Positions 12,201 through 21,699 of a stretch of DNA of 64,000 nt are shown one piece after another (the stretch's first letter is position 1; each line of letters opens with the position of its first letter). The notes beneath the pieces are model-generated. The model saw only the letters and a program-made list of their open reading frames with translations, had not been told where the DNA came from and made no database searches. The translations under genes and the position numbers were made by a program. Source of the DNA: Akebia trifoliata (Eukaryota > Streptophyta > Magnoliopsida > Ranunculales > Lardizabalaceae); NCBI GenBank assembly GCA_017979445.1, contig JADQWC010000205.1, forward strand, positions 62,001 through 126,000. The letters are read 5' to 3'.

Positions 12201-15200
12201 TTCAGGACTGGCAATAGCTACTACGTCGTGACCCTGTCATATATGAACAGATCTACTATTGGCTATAATTGCAAAAACACAAAGACAACGAATAGGTAAC
12301 AAATCAAATTCTTATGATGGTCGAATACACCAAACTTCCTTTTGTTTTACTAAGCAGGTCATACAATATTTTGAAAATATTACCGTATAGAAAACACCAT
12401 GCCAGACTGACGATTCAGACACATAATGGAGTTCTTATTCAGACAAATCTTAAACCCATGACCAGGTGTATGTGAAAATATTGCTTTTCCTCAGCTATTA
12501 TATTCTGTAGTGTTATATAATTTTAATCCATATAAGCTTGTTTAATTATTTGACACTTCGTATCCATGTCTGACACCAACAGTAACATTCATATCTGAGT
12601 TATATAGCTTTTAATATGTATAATGTCTATTATTGAAAATTGAGAGGATGAAAAGAAAGCTAATGCAAGGGTTGAGAAATAACCATAACAAAAAGAATGC
12701 CTTAGCACTAGATCTCTTGTTGATGAATTACCAACACAACATTTGACCAGAAGATATGTATGGCACGTCGAAATGATCCTATATGTTCAAAGCCTTATCA
12801 AATGAAAAAAATCTACACACACACCTGGGCCTCCTTCAAGGCCCATCAAAACTACTGTACATACCTGTACGAACCAAAAATATCCCCTTCCTAGGGATTA
12901 GCAAATGTTACCCCCCTCTATTGTTCTCTCTAAATGGTTCGGCTACCTTGGCCGACCTCTTTAAAGATGTTTGGCCACGTTGGCCAACCCCTCACTTCTC
13001 TGTGTTACATCTAGGTGGTTTGGCTACCATGGTCAACCCCTCGCTATTTTCATCCAAAGGAGCTTCGGCCTCCTCAAAGAGCTGACCCCTTGCTATTACA
13101 TCCCAAGGAGGTTCAACCTCTTTAAGAAGCTGACTTCTTGCTATTCCATCCAAAGTTGGTTCGGCCCCTCTAGGGAACTAATCTCTTATCATAACATCCA
13201 AACAAGGTTCAGTCCCCCTAAGGAGCTAACCTTTCTCTCAAACATTTAAAGTGATTCGACCAAGTTCTGTTTGCAACAACAACTACTACAGTTTTTTCTC
13301 CTACTCAATAGTTGATGCGACTGCTTCTTCTCCTGCCTAATATCTGATATTACTGCTTCTCCTCCTTCTCCTGCTCTTGCTCAGTAGCTAATACCCCTAC
13401 TATTACTACTACTCATTTTCTTACTTTTGAGAATTACTCTAAGGAGATTGATACATTAAGGGAGTAGCAACATATCAAAGTATTATAACTAGTCACCATA
13501 AAGCTACCCAAGTGGTAAAGTCATTACAACATCCTTTACCACTAAGGTAAAACACACACGGTGCCCAAAAGAGTTGTGGACACATAACTTAACTGAGTCA
13601 ACTCGAGGAGTAGAATAGTCATCGAGTTTGGGCCACTCATATAGGTTACAAGAATCATGAGGAGTGAGTCTTCATTATCATCAAACTATCATGGACTTTT
13701 ATTACCATAAATGTTGGAAAACATGGGTGTGTAGTTATAACTGAGTTTACTACCCCCATTAAGAGTCAACTTTATAAATAAGAAGGCTTCTCTCACTCAA
13801 ACCCAAAGAACAAGTCACACACAACTTTAGTGCTCATATTCTCTTATTGTGCTGGAATTTTCATCAAGTACTAACTTGATCGTCGGAGGCTCTTTGGCCG
13901 ACACCACATTGATATTTTTTCAGGTAAAGGTGAACGAAGAAGACGATCCAGAAAATGAAGGTTCACCGGAAAAGGTGATTGAAAATTTAGAGGATTATCG
14001 GAGAAGAAGATCAAAGAGTCACATTAATTGTAGTGCAGATCTCGAGGAGTGGGAGATCCGAAAAATCACCCACAATCCCCAAAATGAGTTTCTTCAATCA
14101 TCTCTAGAATTAAAATAATATCCGTCAAAACCAATATAATTAAGGAATAGCTGCAATCACCATAGGCGTTTGCAGCATCACCACTGTCGCTTACAATATC
14201 ATTGATCGTGTCCACGTGTTGGGCGCATCTTAGGTTGTAATCTCTTTTTTGTGGAATATATTTGGTCGGGGTCTGCCTAAAGTTTCGGTAACAAATGTAT
14301 AAGTCATATGATAAAGTTAGTTTGAAACTAAAGATGAGAAAATAAATTTCAGAAGCTAAATTCATTAATTTCAATGAATACTAGCAGCACAAAAAATCTA
14401 GAACCTTGGAAAACACCATGAAAGAAATAAAGAAAACAAAAAATCTTACACTGCCACATCCAGGGACTAAAAGCCTCCCTTTGGGAAGGGCTCCTGTCTG
14501 AACAAGATGTAGGATCACGGGTGTTGGCTCTCCCAAATCCCATGGTGTCGTTCCTTGCTCCCAGCATTTGTCCCATCCACCTGTTTATTCAGAAGCTAAA
14601 TATTTTGAAAAAAAAAAAAAAAAAACCAAAAAGCAAAAGCATAATACTCCTAAGTGAAATCCAAAAAGTTCTGCAATGCATCCAAGTGGGAAAATCACAT
14701 ATATATGAATGGAACTAAGGCTTCCCTGTGTCCTCTAAAATATGAAAGTAAATATCCAAAGAGAAAGCCACATCTGAAGAAGCACATTTGACCATTCAGC
14801 TCCAAGAGCAATCAAGTTCTATTAACGGAAGTCCAAGCTAAGAAAAGTAGAAAAGATCAAGCAATGAGCTAAGACTAAGAGTAGGTTGAAAGTGCTTGCT
14901 TTGTATGTTTTATGGGGATTTACAATGGACCATTCATGTGATTCCTTTGATGTTGTTTTTTTTTACGTTATTGGCATTTTTTTTGGGTAACCACGTTTTC
15001 ATGTGAGATGGGTCTCCCTTAATAAGTAGGGTCAGATTGTGTTGCATTTTCCTTGTATCTCAAATTCTCAACGAGTTTCAAACCTACACACTTTTGTTGT
15101 CATGATAAAGAAGCACATAAGAAAAGAACAACCATGACAACCCATCTCTAATGTAAAAGGAAATTAGAGTTACCAGCTTGTTACTAGTATCTCAGTATTA

Positions 15201-16291
15201 AGTAGCAAGTTGGACAACCGTACTGAGATGTGAACTATTTGGCTTAAAAATTGAAGGTGTTTTAAAACAAGATCCCATCTACTAGCTTTTGGAGGGAAAG
15301 CTTAGAATTAGTTAGATTCCTACCAGCTATCTTAGTTTTTTTTATTTATAAAAAAAACAATAATTACATACTACAATCAGTAGATCCTTCCAAAACAATG
15401 TTTGATAGATCACTATGAAACTCAGAACAGGCAACAAAAGAAGCTTTCCGCTGCTCGTTTTGTTTTTCCTAAACTTAAAATAGAAGGAAATGGAATCAAA
15501 TTTCTCATTTTCCCACCCATACCTAATCACCCCATTTGGATTGAAACTCTTCCTAAACAAACTAATTAAAAGAAAAATACTCCCACTCAAACTACAAATA
15601 GCCTCATTTGGATTGGAATTCTTTCTAAACAAACTAATAAAATAAAATAAAAATCCTCACACTGAACTGCAAATAGCCCCATTTGGATTTCAACCCTTCA
15701 CAAACTAATTAAAAAAATAAAATAAAAAATCCTCTCACTCTAACTGCAAATAGCCCCATTTGCATTGGAACTCTTTCAAAAATAAAATAAAATATTAAAC
15801 ATAAAAATAAAAATAAATCCTCACACTCTATCTGCAAATAGCCCAATTTGGATTGAAACTTTCCACAAACTAATTAAAAATAATAATAAAATTCTCACAC
15901 TCAACTGCAAATAGCCCCATTTGGATTTGAATATATATATATAATTCTCACAATCAAGTACAAATAGTCCCCAAAACTAGTTTCAATCAAAATTTCATAA
16001 AATAAAGAACCACTAGCAACATAAAAAAGAAGAAGAGATGAAGGTAATCTAACATGTTAGAAGACTAGTGGAGAGATTCTGATTACCTGCTGGGTCATTA
16101 TTTACAAATTGTTGCATCTTATCAACGTTAATTGTGTTTGAGATTCTCATATTCTCGAAACCCTTCTCTCCTCCTCCTCTGTTTTCTTCAATATTTAGCT
16201 TTGTTGCAGAGATCTTGTTTTTAAACAGAGGAAGGATTCCGAATCTTGAGGAAAGACTGGAGAGAAGCTGACGATGAGAGAGAGACCACAT
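9215..16291 (-). CDS. HOL: HOL-type thiocyanate/halide (thiol) methyltransferase, 8 exons
   Basis: Members methylate halides, thiocyanate and bisulfide with S-adenosylmethionine, releasing methyl halides or methanethiol. Exons (minus strand): 16291-16087, 14580-14450, 12233-12147, 11846-11746, 11659-11560, 11426-11380, 11261-11183 and 9268-9215; phases join, giving 267 aa. Landmarks: [19 protein letters not shown], the SAM-binding [17 protein letters not shown] followed by [60 protein letters not shown], and [10 protein letters not shown]. Residues 1-50 are a Ser/Arg-rich, Leu-rich extension absent from the short (about 227 aa) Arabidopsis HOL1, possibly a plastid or mitochondrial transit peptide; an internal ATG (MRIS) about residue 49 could start a cytosolic form. 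The last exon sits 1.9 kb downstream, past inserted TRIM and LINE sequence. If intron 7 is not removed, translation stops after two more codons. Confidence 0.9.
9644..9966 (+). mobile_element. Complete TRIM (miniature LTR retrotransposon), family A
   Basis: Two direct repeats of 129 and 126 bp (9644-9772 and 9841-9966) both start TGTTGAG and end GGTTGGTTAACA and are roughly 85-90% alike by eye. The 68-bp internal part starts with TTTTCAGAGC, a decayed form of the usual TGGTATCAGAGC primer-binding site, and ends with the purine tract GGGTGAGGGGGAG right against the second LTR. Flanking bases are GGAGA and GGAGG, a nearly exact 5-bp target duplication. It has no coding capacity and lies in the last HOL intron. 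Confidence 0.82.
10100..11045 (+). mobile_element. RTE-type LINE relic (C-terminal RT part)
   Basis: Broken frames resemble the end of plant RTE-clade reverse transcriptase: ADDVVI near 10120 (the ADD box), [20 protein letters not shown] near 10345, [11 protein letters not shown] near 10660, and [20 protein letters not shown] then [14 protein letters not shown] near 10840-10950. Many stops make it dead. It lies in HOL intron 7, antisense to the gene, and is split by a 150-bp insertion. Confidence 0.72.
10494..10643 (+). mobile_element. Retroposed 150-bp fragment with perfect 16-bp TSD
   Basis: The sequence CAGTAAAATCAGCTAT occurs at 10478-10493 and again at 10644-10659. Between them is a 150-bp insert with an AATAAAATT polyadenylation-like signal near its 3' end and a short A-rich tail. 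Removing the insert and one repeat restores continuity of the RTE reading. It is either a truncated LINE 3' end or a retroposed transcript end. Confidence 0.8.
12905..13250. repeat. Minisatellite, about seven 48-bp units
   Basis: Roughly 48-bp units repeat the scheme CTTGCTATTxCATCCAAAG, then GGTTCGGCC-like, then CTCTTTAAAGAGCTGAC-like. The copies are quite diverged. The array lies in HOL intron 2 upstream of an LTR-like end and may belong to that LTR. The open frames on the plus strand here are a by-product of the repeat. Confidence 0.6.
13440..13935 (+). mobile_element. Probable Ty3/gypsy Tat-like LTR end
   Basis: A TATAAATAAGAAGGCTTC promoter-like motif near 13773 is followed by CACTCAAACCC and by ACTTGATCGTCGGAGG near 13876, then a CAGGT at about 13921. 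The phrase 'CTTGAxCGTCGGAG' close to the LTR end is typical of Tat/Ogre-type LTRs. No gag or pol is visible nearby. It sits in HOL intron 2 on the opposite strand. Confidence 0.4.
15525..15935. repeat. Minisatellite, six copies of about 75 bp
   Basis: The phrase TGCAAATAGCCCCATTTGGATT recurs, in slightly changed forms, near 15525, 15595, 15670, 15745, 15835 and 15910, each followed by a AAACTAATTAAAA-type A-rich arm and a CTCACACTC-like arm. It lies in HOL intron 1. It varies mainly in the A-rich arms. Confidence 0.75.
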
Positions 16292-16299
16292 AATGTTCT

Positions 16300-17080
16300 A
16301 TAACTAATAACCATAGTAGTGTACCGTACTGTTTTGTGGTTCTAAAATCTGTCTATTTTCAGATATCAGACCAGTGCAAGTGCGCCACGTGTTTTAATTT
16401 AAAGCCAAAATTGTTTTCCTCGAGATACAAGGTGACAAATCTATGATCCTTTACCTACTACCACGTCAACACAGTGTTCCTTTTCTTACCAGGAAAGTGC
16501 TCAAATTAAAATTGACACCGATTCACACATTGCTCACGAGAGTGAAAAAGCATCCGCATCAGCAATGTGAGAATCGATGTCAATTTTCATGTTGCTCCAC
16601 CAGCATGACTCTTTCTTATAAAGTATTGGCTAATTTCAAAGACTTTACCAATGGAGTTTATGGCTTGTCCAACAATAAGACTATGAAAAATGTTGGACCA
16701 ACTTTGTTGGACACTGCGTTCAATGCTGTGTTGATATGACAGTGCATAAAGAATCATTGATTCATTTTTTTTTAAAATTTTTATTCGAGAAAAGAAATGA
16801 GTTGGCATAAACTGACTCGAAAAAAGACACTCGAAGATATGACATGTGCACGGAGCCATAGATTTTGTTCCTCAAGATATAGAAGGGAAAATATCTATGA
16901 TTCTGTGTAGTAGAGTGAATTTCGAGTGACATTTTTCGAGTACGTTTATTGCGATTCAAAAGAAATCTATGGTTATTTGTGCACCACCACGCTAGCACAA
17001 TGTTGAATGCAGTGTCCAACAAAATCAGTGTAGCACGACTCATATTCAATATGTTGAAGAATCATAGATTGTCCCTTTAT
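16300..17080. other. HOL upstream region with inverted-repeat traces
   Basis: This should hold the HOL promoter; no clear TATA box was fixed. From about 16500 to 17050 short inverted matches are seen, for example GTTCAATGCTGTGTTGATATGACAG (16715) against a reverse-complement match near 16980, which suggests an old foldback element. No coding exon is seen. Confidence 0.35.
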
Positions 17081-17084
17081 TTGA

Positions 17085-17215
17085 AAACCACTTTTGAGGA
17101 GATTAGAAATTTCAGAATGGATTGATTTTTGATGAGGTTGATCTCCTCACCATAGAGATCATCCTCACAAAAAATTAGTCTATTTCGAAAATTCTAACCC
17201 ACCTATATATAACAT
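17085..17215. mobile_element. MITE family 1, half copy
   Basis: One hairpin of the family-1 core is present: a TTAGAAATTTCAGAATGG arm, TGATCTCCTCACCATAGAGAT at the centre and an inverted arm ending near TTCTAACCC. The second hairpin and the outer termini are missing. Confidence 0.6.
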
Positions 17216-17284
17216 GGGTTTTGTTAACATGTGCCCAAAGGGGGACACTTTAAAGTGCAATAAATACACTTTGGTAATTGGAAT

Positions 17285-19725
17285 TTGAGGATATTTTGGT
17301 TAGGGGTGCAGCTATCTTCCCATAGTCCTTCATGAATTTTCGATAATACCCGGTTAGCCCAAGAAAACCTTGAAGAGATTTAACTGTGGTTGGAGTGGCC
17401 AGTCCATCATGCTTGAAATTTTGGACGGATCGGCAGCAACCCCATCTTTCGAGATGATATGCCCGAGATATTAAACTTTATCACAAGCGAATCAGAATTT
17501 GGACTTTTTAGTGTATAAGTTTTGTGATCTTAATACACTTAAGACTGTTCAGAGGTGTTGTAGATGGTCATCTCGATTCCAGCTATAGATTAGAATATCA
17601 TCAAAGAAGACAAGAACAAATGTCTGCAAAAAAAAGACGAAATACCTCATTCATTAAGGCCTGAAAAGTGGATAGTGCATTTGTGAGACCAAATGGCATC
17701 AAAAGGAATTCATAATGTTCCTCGTGGGTACGAAAAGCCATTTTGTGGATGTCTGATGGGTGCACTCTACTTTGGTCGTAGGTCTAGCTTTGGGAAAATT
17801 GACTATCCTTGCAACTCGTACACCACAGGAATAGAAAAAATTTCCTTCACTGACTCATGATTTAGGGCTCGATAATCTACGCAAAATCTCCAACTATCTT
17901 CAGCTTTGCATACTAGTAGAACCGGTGAAGAAAATGGGCTTTGACTTGTCCGCACAATTCCAGTTCGAAGCATTTCTTGCATGATTTTTCAATCTCCCCC
18001 TTTTGATAATAAGGATATCGATAGGGTCGGACAGTAACTTCTTGAGTTTTGTCCAACAAAGGAATCTTGTGATCATGTGATCTTTGAGGGGGCAAGCCAT
18101 TAGGCTCGCTGAAAACATCCTGAAATTCACCCATCAATTTTTGCACATCTGAATCCATTAGTAACTCTTGAGGTGTTATAACACAACTGGACAATTGCAA
18201 GAGCATGACATACCTTCCAGAATTACAAGTCTTCTTAATATTTTGGCCATCCACAACTTCAACTCCATGGTTAGACTCTCCTTTAAAGTGATAGTCCTAC
18301 CCATTCAACTTGAATTCCATCTTCAAGTTGGCAAAGTCCCAAACACTAGGCCCGAGAGTTCGAAGCCAATGAGCCCCCAATACAGCATCACATCCTTCGA
18401 GGGGTAATAAGAAAAATTCGGTAACAATAGGAACTCCTTGTAACGCCATGATCACAATTGGGCATTTCCCATCGCAAGGTAACTTGTCGCCATTTGCAAT
18501 CATTACCTCGAATCCTCCACCTTAGTGAATGGGTAACCCAACTTTCTTGGCCAAGTGATGATCAAGAAAATGATGAGTGCTATCAGAATCGATTACTACT
18601 ATCACCGGTCATCATCTCACTTCATTGTTTGGGGTGTTAATGTGCCGGCAATTGCATGCAAAAAAAAAAATTTCAGGTGGAGTAGCATCATCATCTTCTT
18701 CTTTTTTCATATTCTTCCAAGTCTGCAGCATTTCTTTCTCTGTCATCATCTTCATTGGGCCAAGTTCCGTCCATTAAATAGAGCTTTTGCATCTTATATT
18801 TATGTCCGGGACTGAATTTTTCGTCACAATTGTAACAAAGTTCGTTATCTCGTCGTTCCCTTATCTCCACAGGAGTAAGCCTTTTAATTGGAGGGATTTG
18901 TGGCTTACTTGATCCCCCATAGGTGAAGGCTGCACTTCTGCTACTCTCTGGACGATTTTGTTTTCTACAAACTACGATATTTTCTTCTTGCAAGCGTGCC
19001 AATCCGGTGGCAGTAGAGAGAATTAGTGGCCTCAGCATTTGGAATCTTAGACGATCGCTTCTCTCAAACCCCCAACGAAGCAACTTATCATAAACACTTC
19101 ATTTAGGCATTTCATCCTGTTGGCGAGCTCTTCAAATTGCGTTTGATAGTGCTCCATGGTGGTAGTCTGCCACAACTTAGTGAGTAAGGCTGTGGGATCT
19201 TCATATTCGGTTGGGCCGAATCTCACTGCCAATGCCTATCTAAATGCATCCCAGCTAGTGATAGCATCTGATTTTTTCATCCATCGGAACCACTATAATG
19301 CCCTCCCCTCCATGTGAAAAGAGGCTATGAGCAATCTTTGTGTACCTGGAGTTTGGTGATGTAGAAAAAATTGTTTGGCTCTATAGACCCACCCCGTTGG
19401 ATCTGTTCCATCAAACTGAGGAGTCCAAACGAACAATGCGCATATGGATTGCTCTTTCATGCTCAACATGAGGCAGATCGATTAACTTGTTCACTGATTG
19501 TTCTCCAAACTGCTCCCCTTTCTCCTTGCTGAGTTCCTTTGACAAATGTTCATACTTGGAGTCTAGAGCAGCGAACCTTTGTATCATTTCTTTTAGAAGT
19601 TGTCTCTGCACCTTTGAATCTTCTAGTATGGTTGCAAGAATCTGTCCTTGTGCCTCTGATGTTGCCTTTAATAGTCCAATCGATTCGTCCAACTTAGAGA
19701 ACCTGGTTCTGTCAGCCATCCCAAG
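17285..19725 (-). pseudogene. Degraded Ty3/gypsy gag-pol (gag to RT)
   Basis: Reading on the minus strand from an ATG at 19719: gag N-terminus (MADRTRFSKLDES), gag core with RFGPTEYEDPTALLTKL near 19210, a zinc knuckle CYNCDEKFSPGHKYK near 18830 (the last metal ligand is K, not C), protease-like LPLEGCDAVLGAHWL near 18390, and RT pieces: FSEPNGLPPQRSHDHKIPL near 18090, [19 protein letters not shown] near 17710 and FFDDILIY near 17600. Frames break repeatedly. RNase H, integrase and the 3' LTR are missing; recognisable sequence stops near 17290. It lies between HOL and the SLOG-like gene. Confidence 0.85.
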
Positions 19726-19734
19726 TTTGTCCTG

Positions 19735-20092
19735 TCTAATACCACCGATACGTGATTTATTCTTAGAATTCAGAAATCTGAAATCAATTGACTATTTCGA
19801 GGATAGCCACCTACTAAAACAGAATTTTGGAAGGAGTTAATACTTAGCATTTTCATTGATAAATGTTATGCTTTATACAGCTGCTCCTTCTGACTGGCTG
19901 AAACTAACACATACCATGACTAACTCCAACAACTACTACCACTATTACCCTATGATAGGAGCAAGACTCCTCTAGGATAACTACCTAATTCAATCACTAA
20001 GAAAATGGCTAAAACAGAAAAGACCCACTTCCTATAACTACTCCCACATATGTACGACTAGCCCACGTACATCCCACTTACACAGGCACATA
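19735..20092 (-). mobile_element. 5' LTR and primer-binding region of the gypsy relic
   Basis: On the minus strand, a TG-starting region (TGTGCCTGTG at about 20090) runs to a TGGTATTAGA motif near 19742, close to the usual TGGTATCAGAGC primer-binding site and just upstream of the gag ATG. A TATA box, GTATAAAG, lies at about 19871-19878. The outer boundary is approximate because no second LTR is present to compare. Confidence 0.6.
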
Positions 20093-20094
20093 TC

Positions 20095-20350
20095 AGGTTG
20101 GCTCAATGGCCATTTCGAACTGATAAGCGGTGAAAGTCCGTAGGTTGTGAGTTCGATACCCATTATAAGCAGTAATTTCTCAGGGCCACCCGCGAAGGTG
20201 CACTCTCACTTACCCAATGCGTGTGATGTGCAGGTGTTGAACGTGCCCTGGGACTAGTCCTTGGACAAGTCCATGGTCTATGGACTGGGCAAAGCCCAGA
20301 TACGGGCTCGGTCCATTGTCTACACGGATACCCCGATTATCAAAAAAAAA
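20095..20350 (+). mobile_element. tRNA-derived SINE with A tail
   Basis: Box A TGGCTCAATGG (20099-20109) fits TRGYNNARNNG exactly. Box B AGTTCGATACC (20150-20160) differs from GGTTCGANNCC at one base. The spacing suits a pol III promoter. The tRNA-unrelated body ends CCCCGATTATC and a run of nine A. It abuts the LTR of the gypsy relic. No clean target duplication was found. Confidence 0.8.
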
Positions 20351-20550
20351 TTGTTGTCCGTTCTGTAACTTATGACCCAAGATCTTGACCGTGTAAACAC
20401 CAAATCCAACAGTTGAGATTTTATGCGTAGCTCAACAATACATATCCCAGTGATTCTTATCTTAGGAATAATTTTCAACCATTGGATGTTGTGTTTAAAT
20501 GGTCAAGATCTTGTACATATCATTTCTTGAGTCAACGGATTGTCCCATAT
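20350..20550. mobile_element. Hairpin MITE family 2, copy 1
   Basis: The left arm with CAAGATCTTGACCGTGTAAACAC and CAACAGTTGAGAT is matched in inverse by CAACCATTGGATGTTGTGTTTAAATGG and CAAGATCTTG on the right. The arms are imperfect, and no coding sequence is present. Confidence 0.55.
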
Positions 20551-20554
20551 ATAT

Positions 20555-20830
20555 GGGTTAGAAATTTCAGAATGAGCTGATTTTTTGTGAGGATGATCTT
20601 GTCGCCATGGAGATCATCCTCAATCAAATATCAACTCATTCCGAAACCTCTAACCTCATCAAAAGTGTTGAGGAATATCATGGACCGCCAATTTTTACTG
20701 TCAACTAGCAAACTAATTTTGATGAGGTTAGAAGTTTCAGAATGGGCTGATTTTTGGTGAGGATCTCTATGGTGATGAGATCATCATCACAAAAAATTAG
20801 TCCTTTCCAAAATTTCTAACGCAACGTTCG
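20555..20830. mobile_element. MITE family 1 core, copy 2
   Basis: Two hairpins, each built from a GGTTAGAAxTTTCAGAATG arm, a GTGAGGATGATCTxxxxxxATGGAGATCATCCTC loop and the inverse arm, flank a spacer near 20660-20710. The known outer terminal repeats are not evident. Confidence 0.65.
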
Positions 20831-20844
20831 CCATTTCGTTGGCT

Positions 20845-21085
20845 CTTGATCTTGACCCATATATTTTATGGGTCAAGTTTCAATGACTCATGGAAAAAAC
20901 ACATGATCTTGATCATGTAAACACGAAATTCAAAAGTTGGGATTTATCCTTGGAATAAGGATTCTGGAGATGTGTATTATTGGGAAATACGTATAAATCC
21001 TGACCTTTCGATTTCATGTTTACACAATTAGAATCATGCGTTTTCTCATGAGTCGTTGGATCCCCACCACATATATGGGTTGGGA
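20845..21085. mobile_element. Hairpin MITE family 2, copy 2
   Basis: A left arm with TGACTCATGGAAAAAACACATGAT and TGTAAACACGAAATTC is mirrored by GATTTCATGTTTACACAATT and CGTTTTCTCATGAGTC on the right. The ends carry ACCCATATATxxTATGGGT-like repeats. Confidence 0.55.
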
Positions 21086-21690
21086 TCTGTTGACTCATGG
21101 AAAAAACACATGAGCCCAACTATGTAAACATAAAATCTAACGGTTAAGATTTACCCTCGAAATAAGTATACTCACGAAGGATGACTCATGGAAAAGACAC
21201 AAGATCCCAACTATGTAAACATAAAATCTAACAGTTGAGATTTATCCTCGAAATAAGTATCATTGGTCCCGTTCAGCAACAAACATTTTGGCAAAACATT
21301 TTTCAAAACATGGGTTAGAGGTTTTGGAATGAGCTTATTTTTGGTGAGGATGATCTCTACGGTGAGGAGATCATCCTCACCAAAAATCAGCCAATTCCAA
21401 AACTTCTAACCCCAGTTTACAAGTTGAAAAATGGTGGACCCTCCATTTTTTGTAAACCATTTTTGATGGGGTTAGAAGTTTTGGAATGGGCTAATTTTTG
21501 GTGATGATGATCTCCTCACCGTAGAGATCATCCTCACCAAAAATCAGTCCATTCCAAAACCTCTAACCCATGTTTTGAAATTTTTTTTGCCAAAATGTTT
21601 GTTGTTGAACATTTCCCTATATATATAAATCCCAATTGTTGGATTTCATGTTTACATGGTTGAGATCACATGTTTTCAATAGATTAATCT
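21085..21690. mobile_element. Family 2 copy split by a family 1 insertion
   Basis: The left half (21085-21264) includes a tandem repeat of a GACTCATGGAAAA-AACATAAAATCTAACxGTTxAGATTTA unit. The right half resumes at about 21625 with ATCCCAATTGTTGGATTTCATGTTTACATGG. The intervening 21265-21618 is a family 1 element, so family 1 moved after family 2. Confidence 0.5.
21265..21618. mobile_element. MITE family 1, complete copy 3 (terminal type a)
   Basis: Outer ends GGTCCCGTTCAGCAACAAAC on the left and, inverted, GGGAAATGTTCAACAACAAAC on the right. Inside lie an ACATTTTGGCAAAACATTTTTCA subterminal block and two core hairpins separated by a TTTACAAGTTGAAAAATGGT spacer. A short TATATATA tract follows on the right. 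Confidence 0.75.
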
Positions 21691-21699
21691 TTGTTTATT

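Noticed and set aside
12783..13249. Two overlapping plus-strand open frames of 92-100 codons
   Set aside because: They are produced by the 48-bp minisatellite, whose unit length is a multiple of three.
13500..13550. tRNA-like CTACCCAAGTGG and CCTTTACCACT
   Set aside because: No box B at the right distance and no cloverleaf; part of the LTR-like region.
13849..14118. Plus-strand open frame, acidic protein
   Set aside because: It starts inside an LTR-like end and runs into its leader region; no known domain.
15525..15935. CRISPR-like spacing of repeats
   Set aside because: Repeats of about 75 bp with no unique spacers, in a plant intron: a minisatellite.
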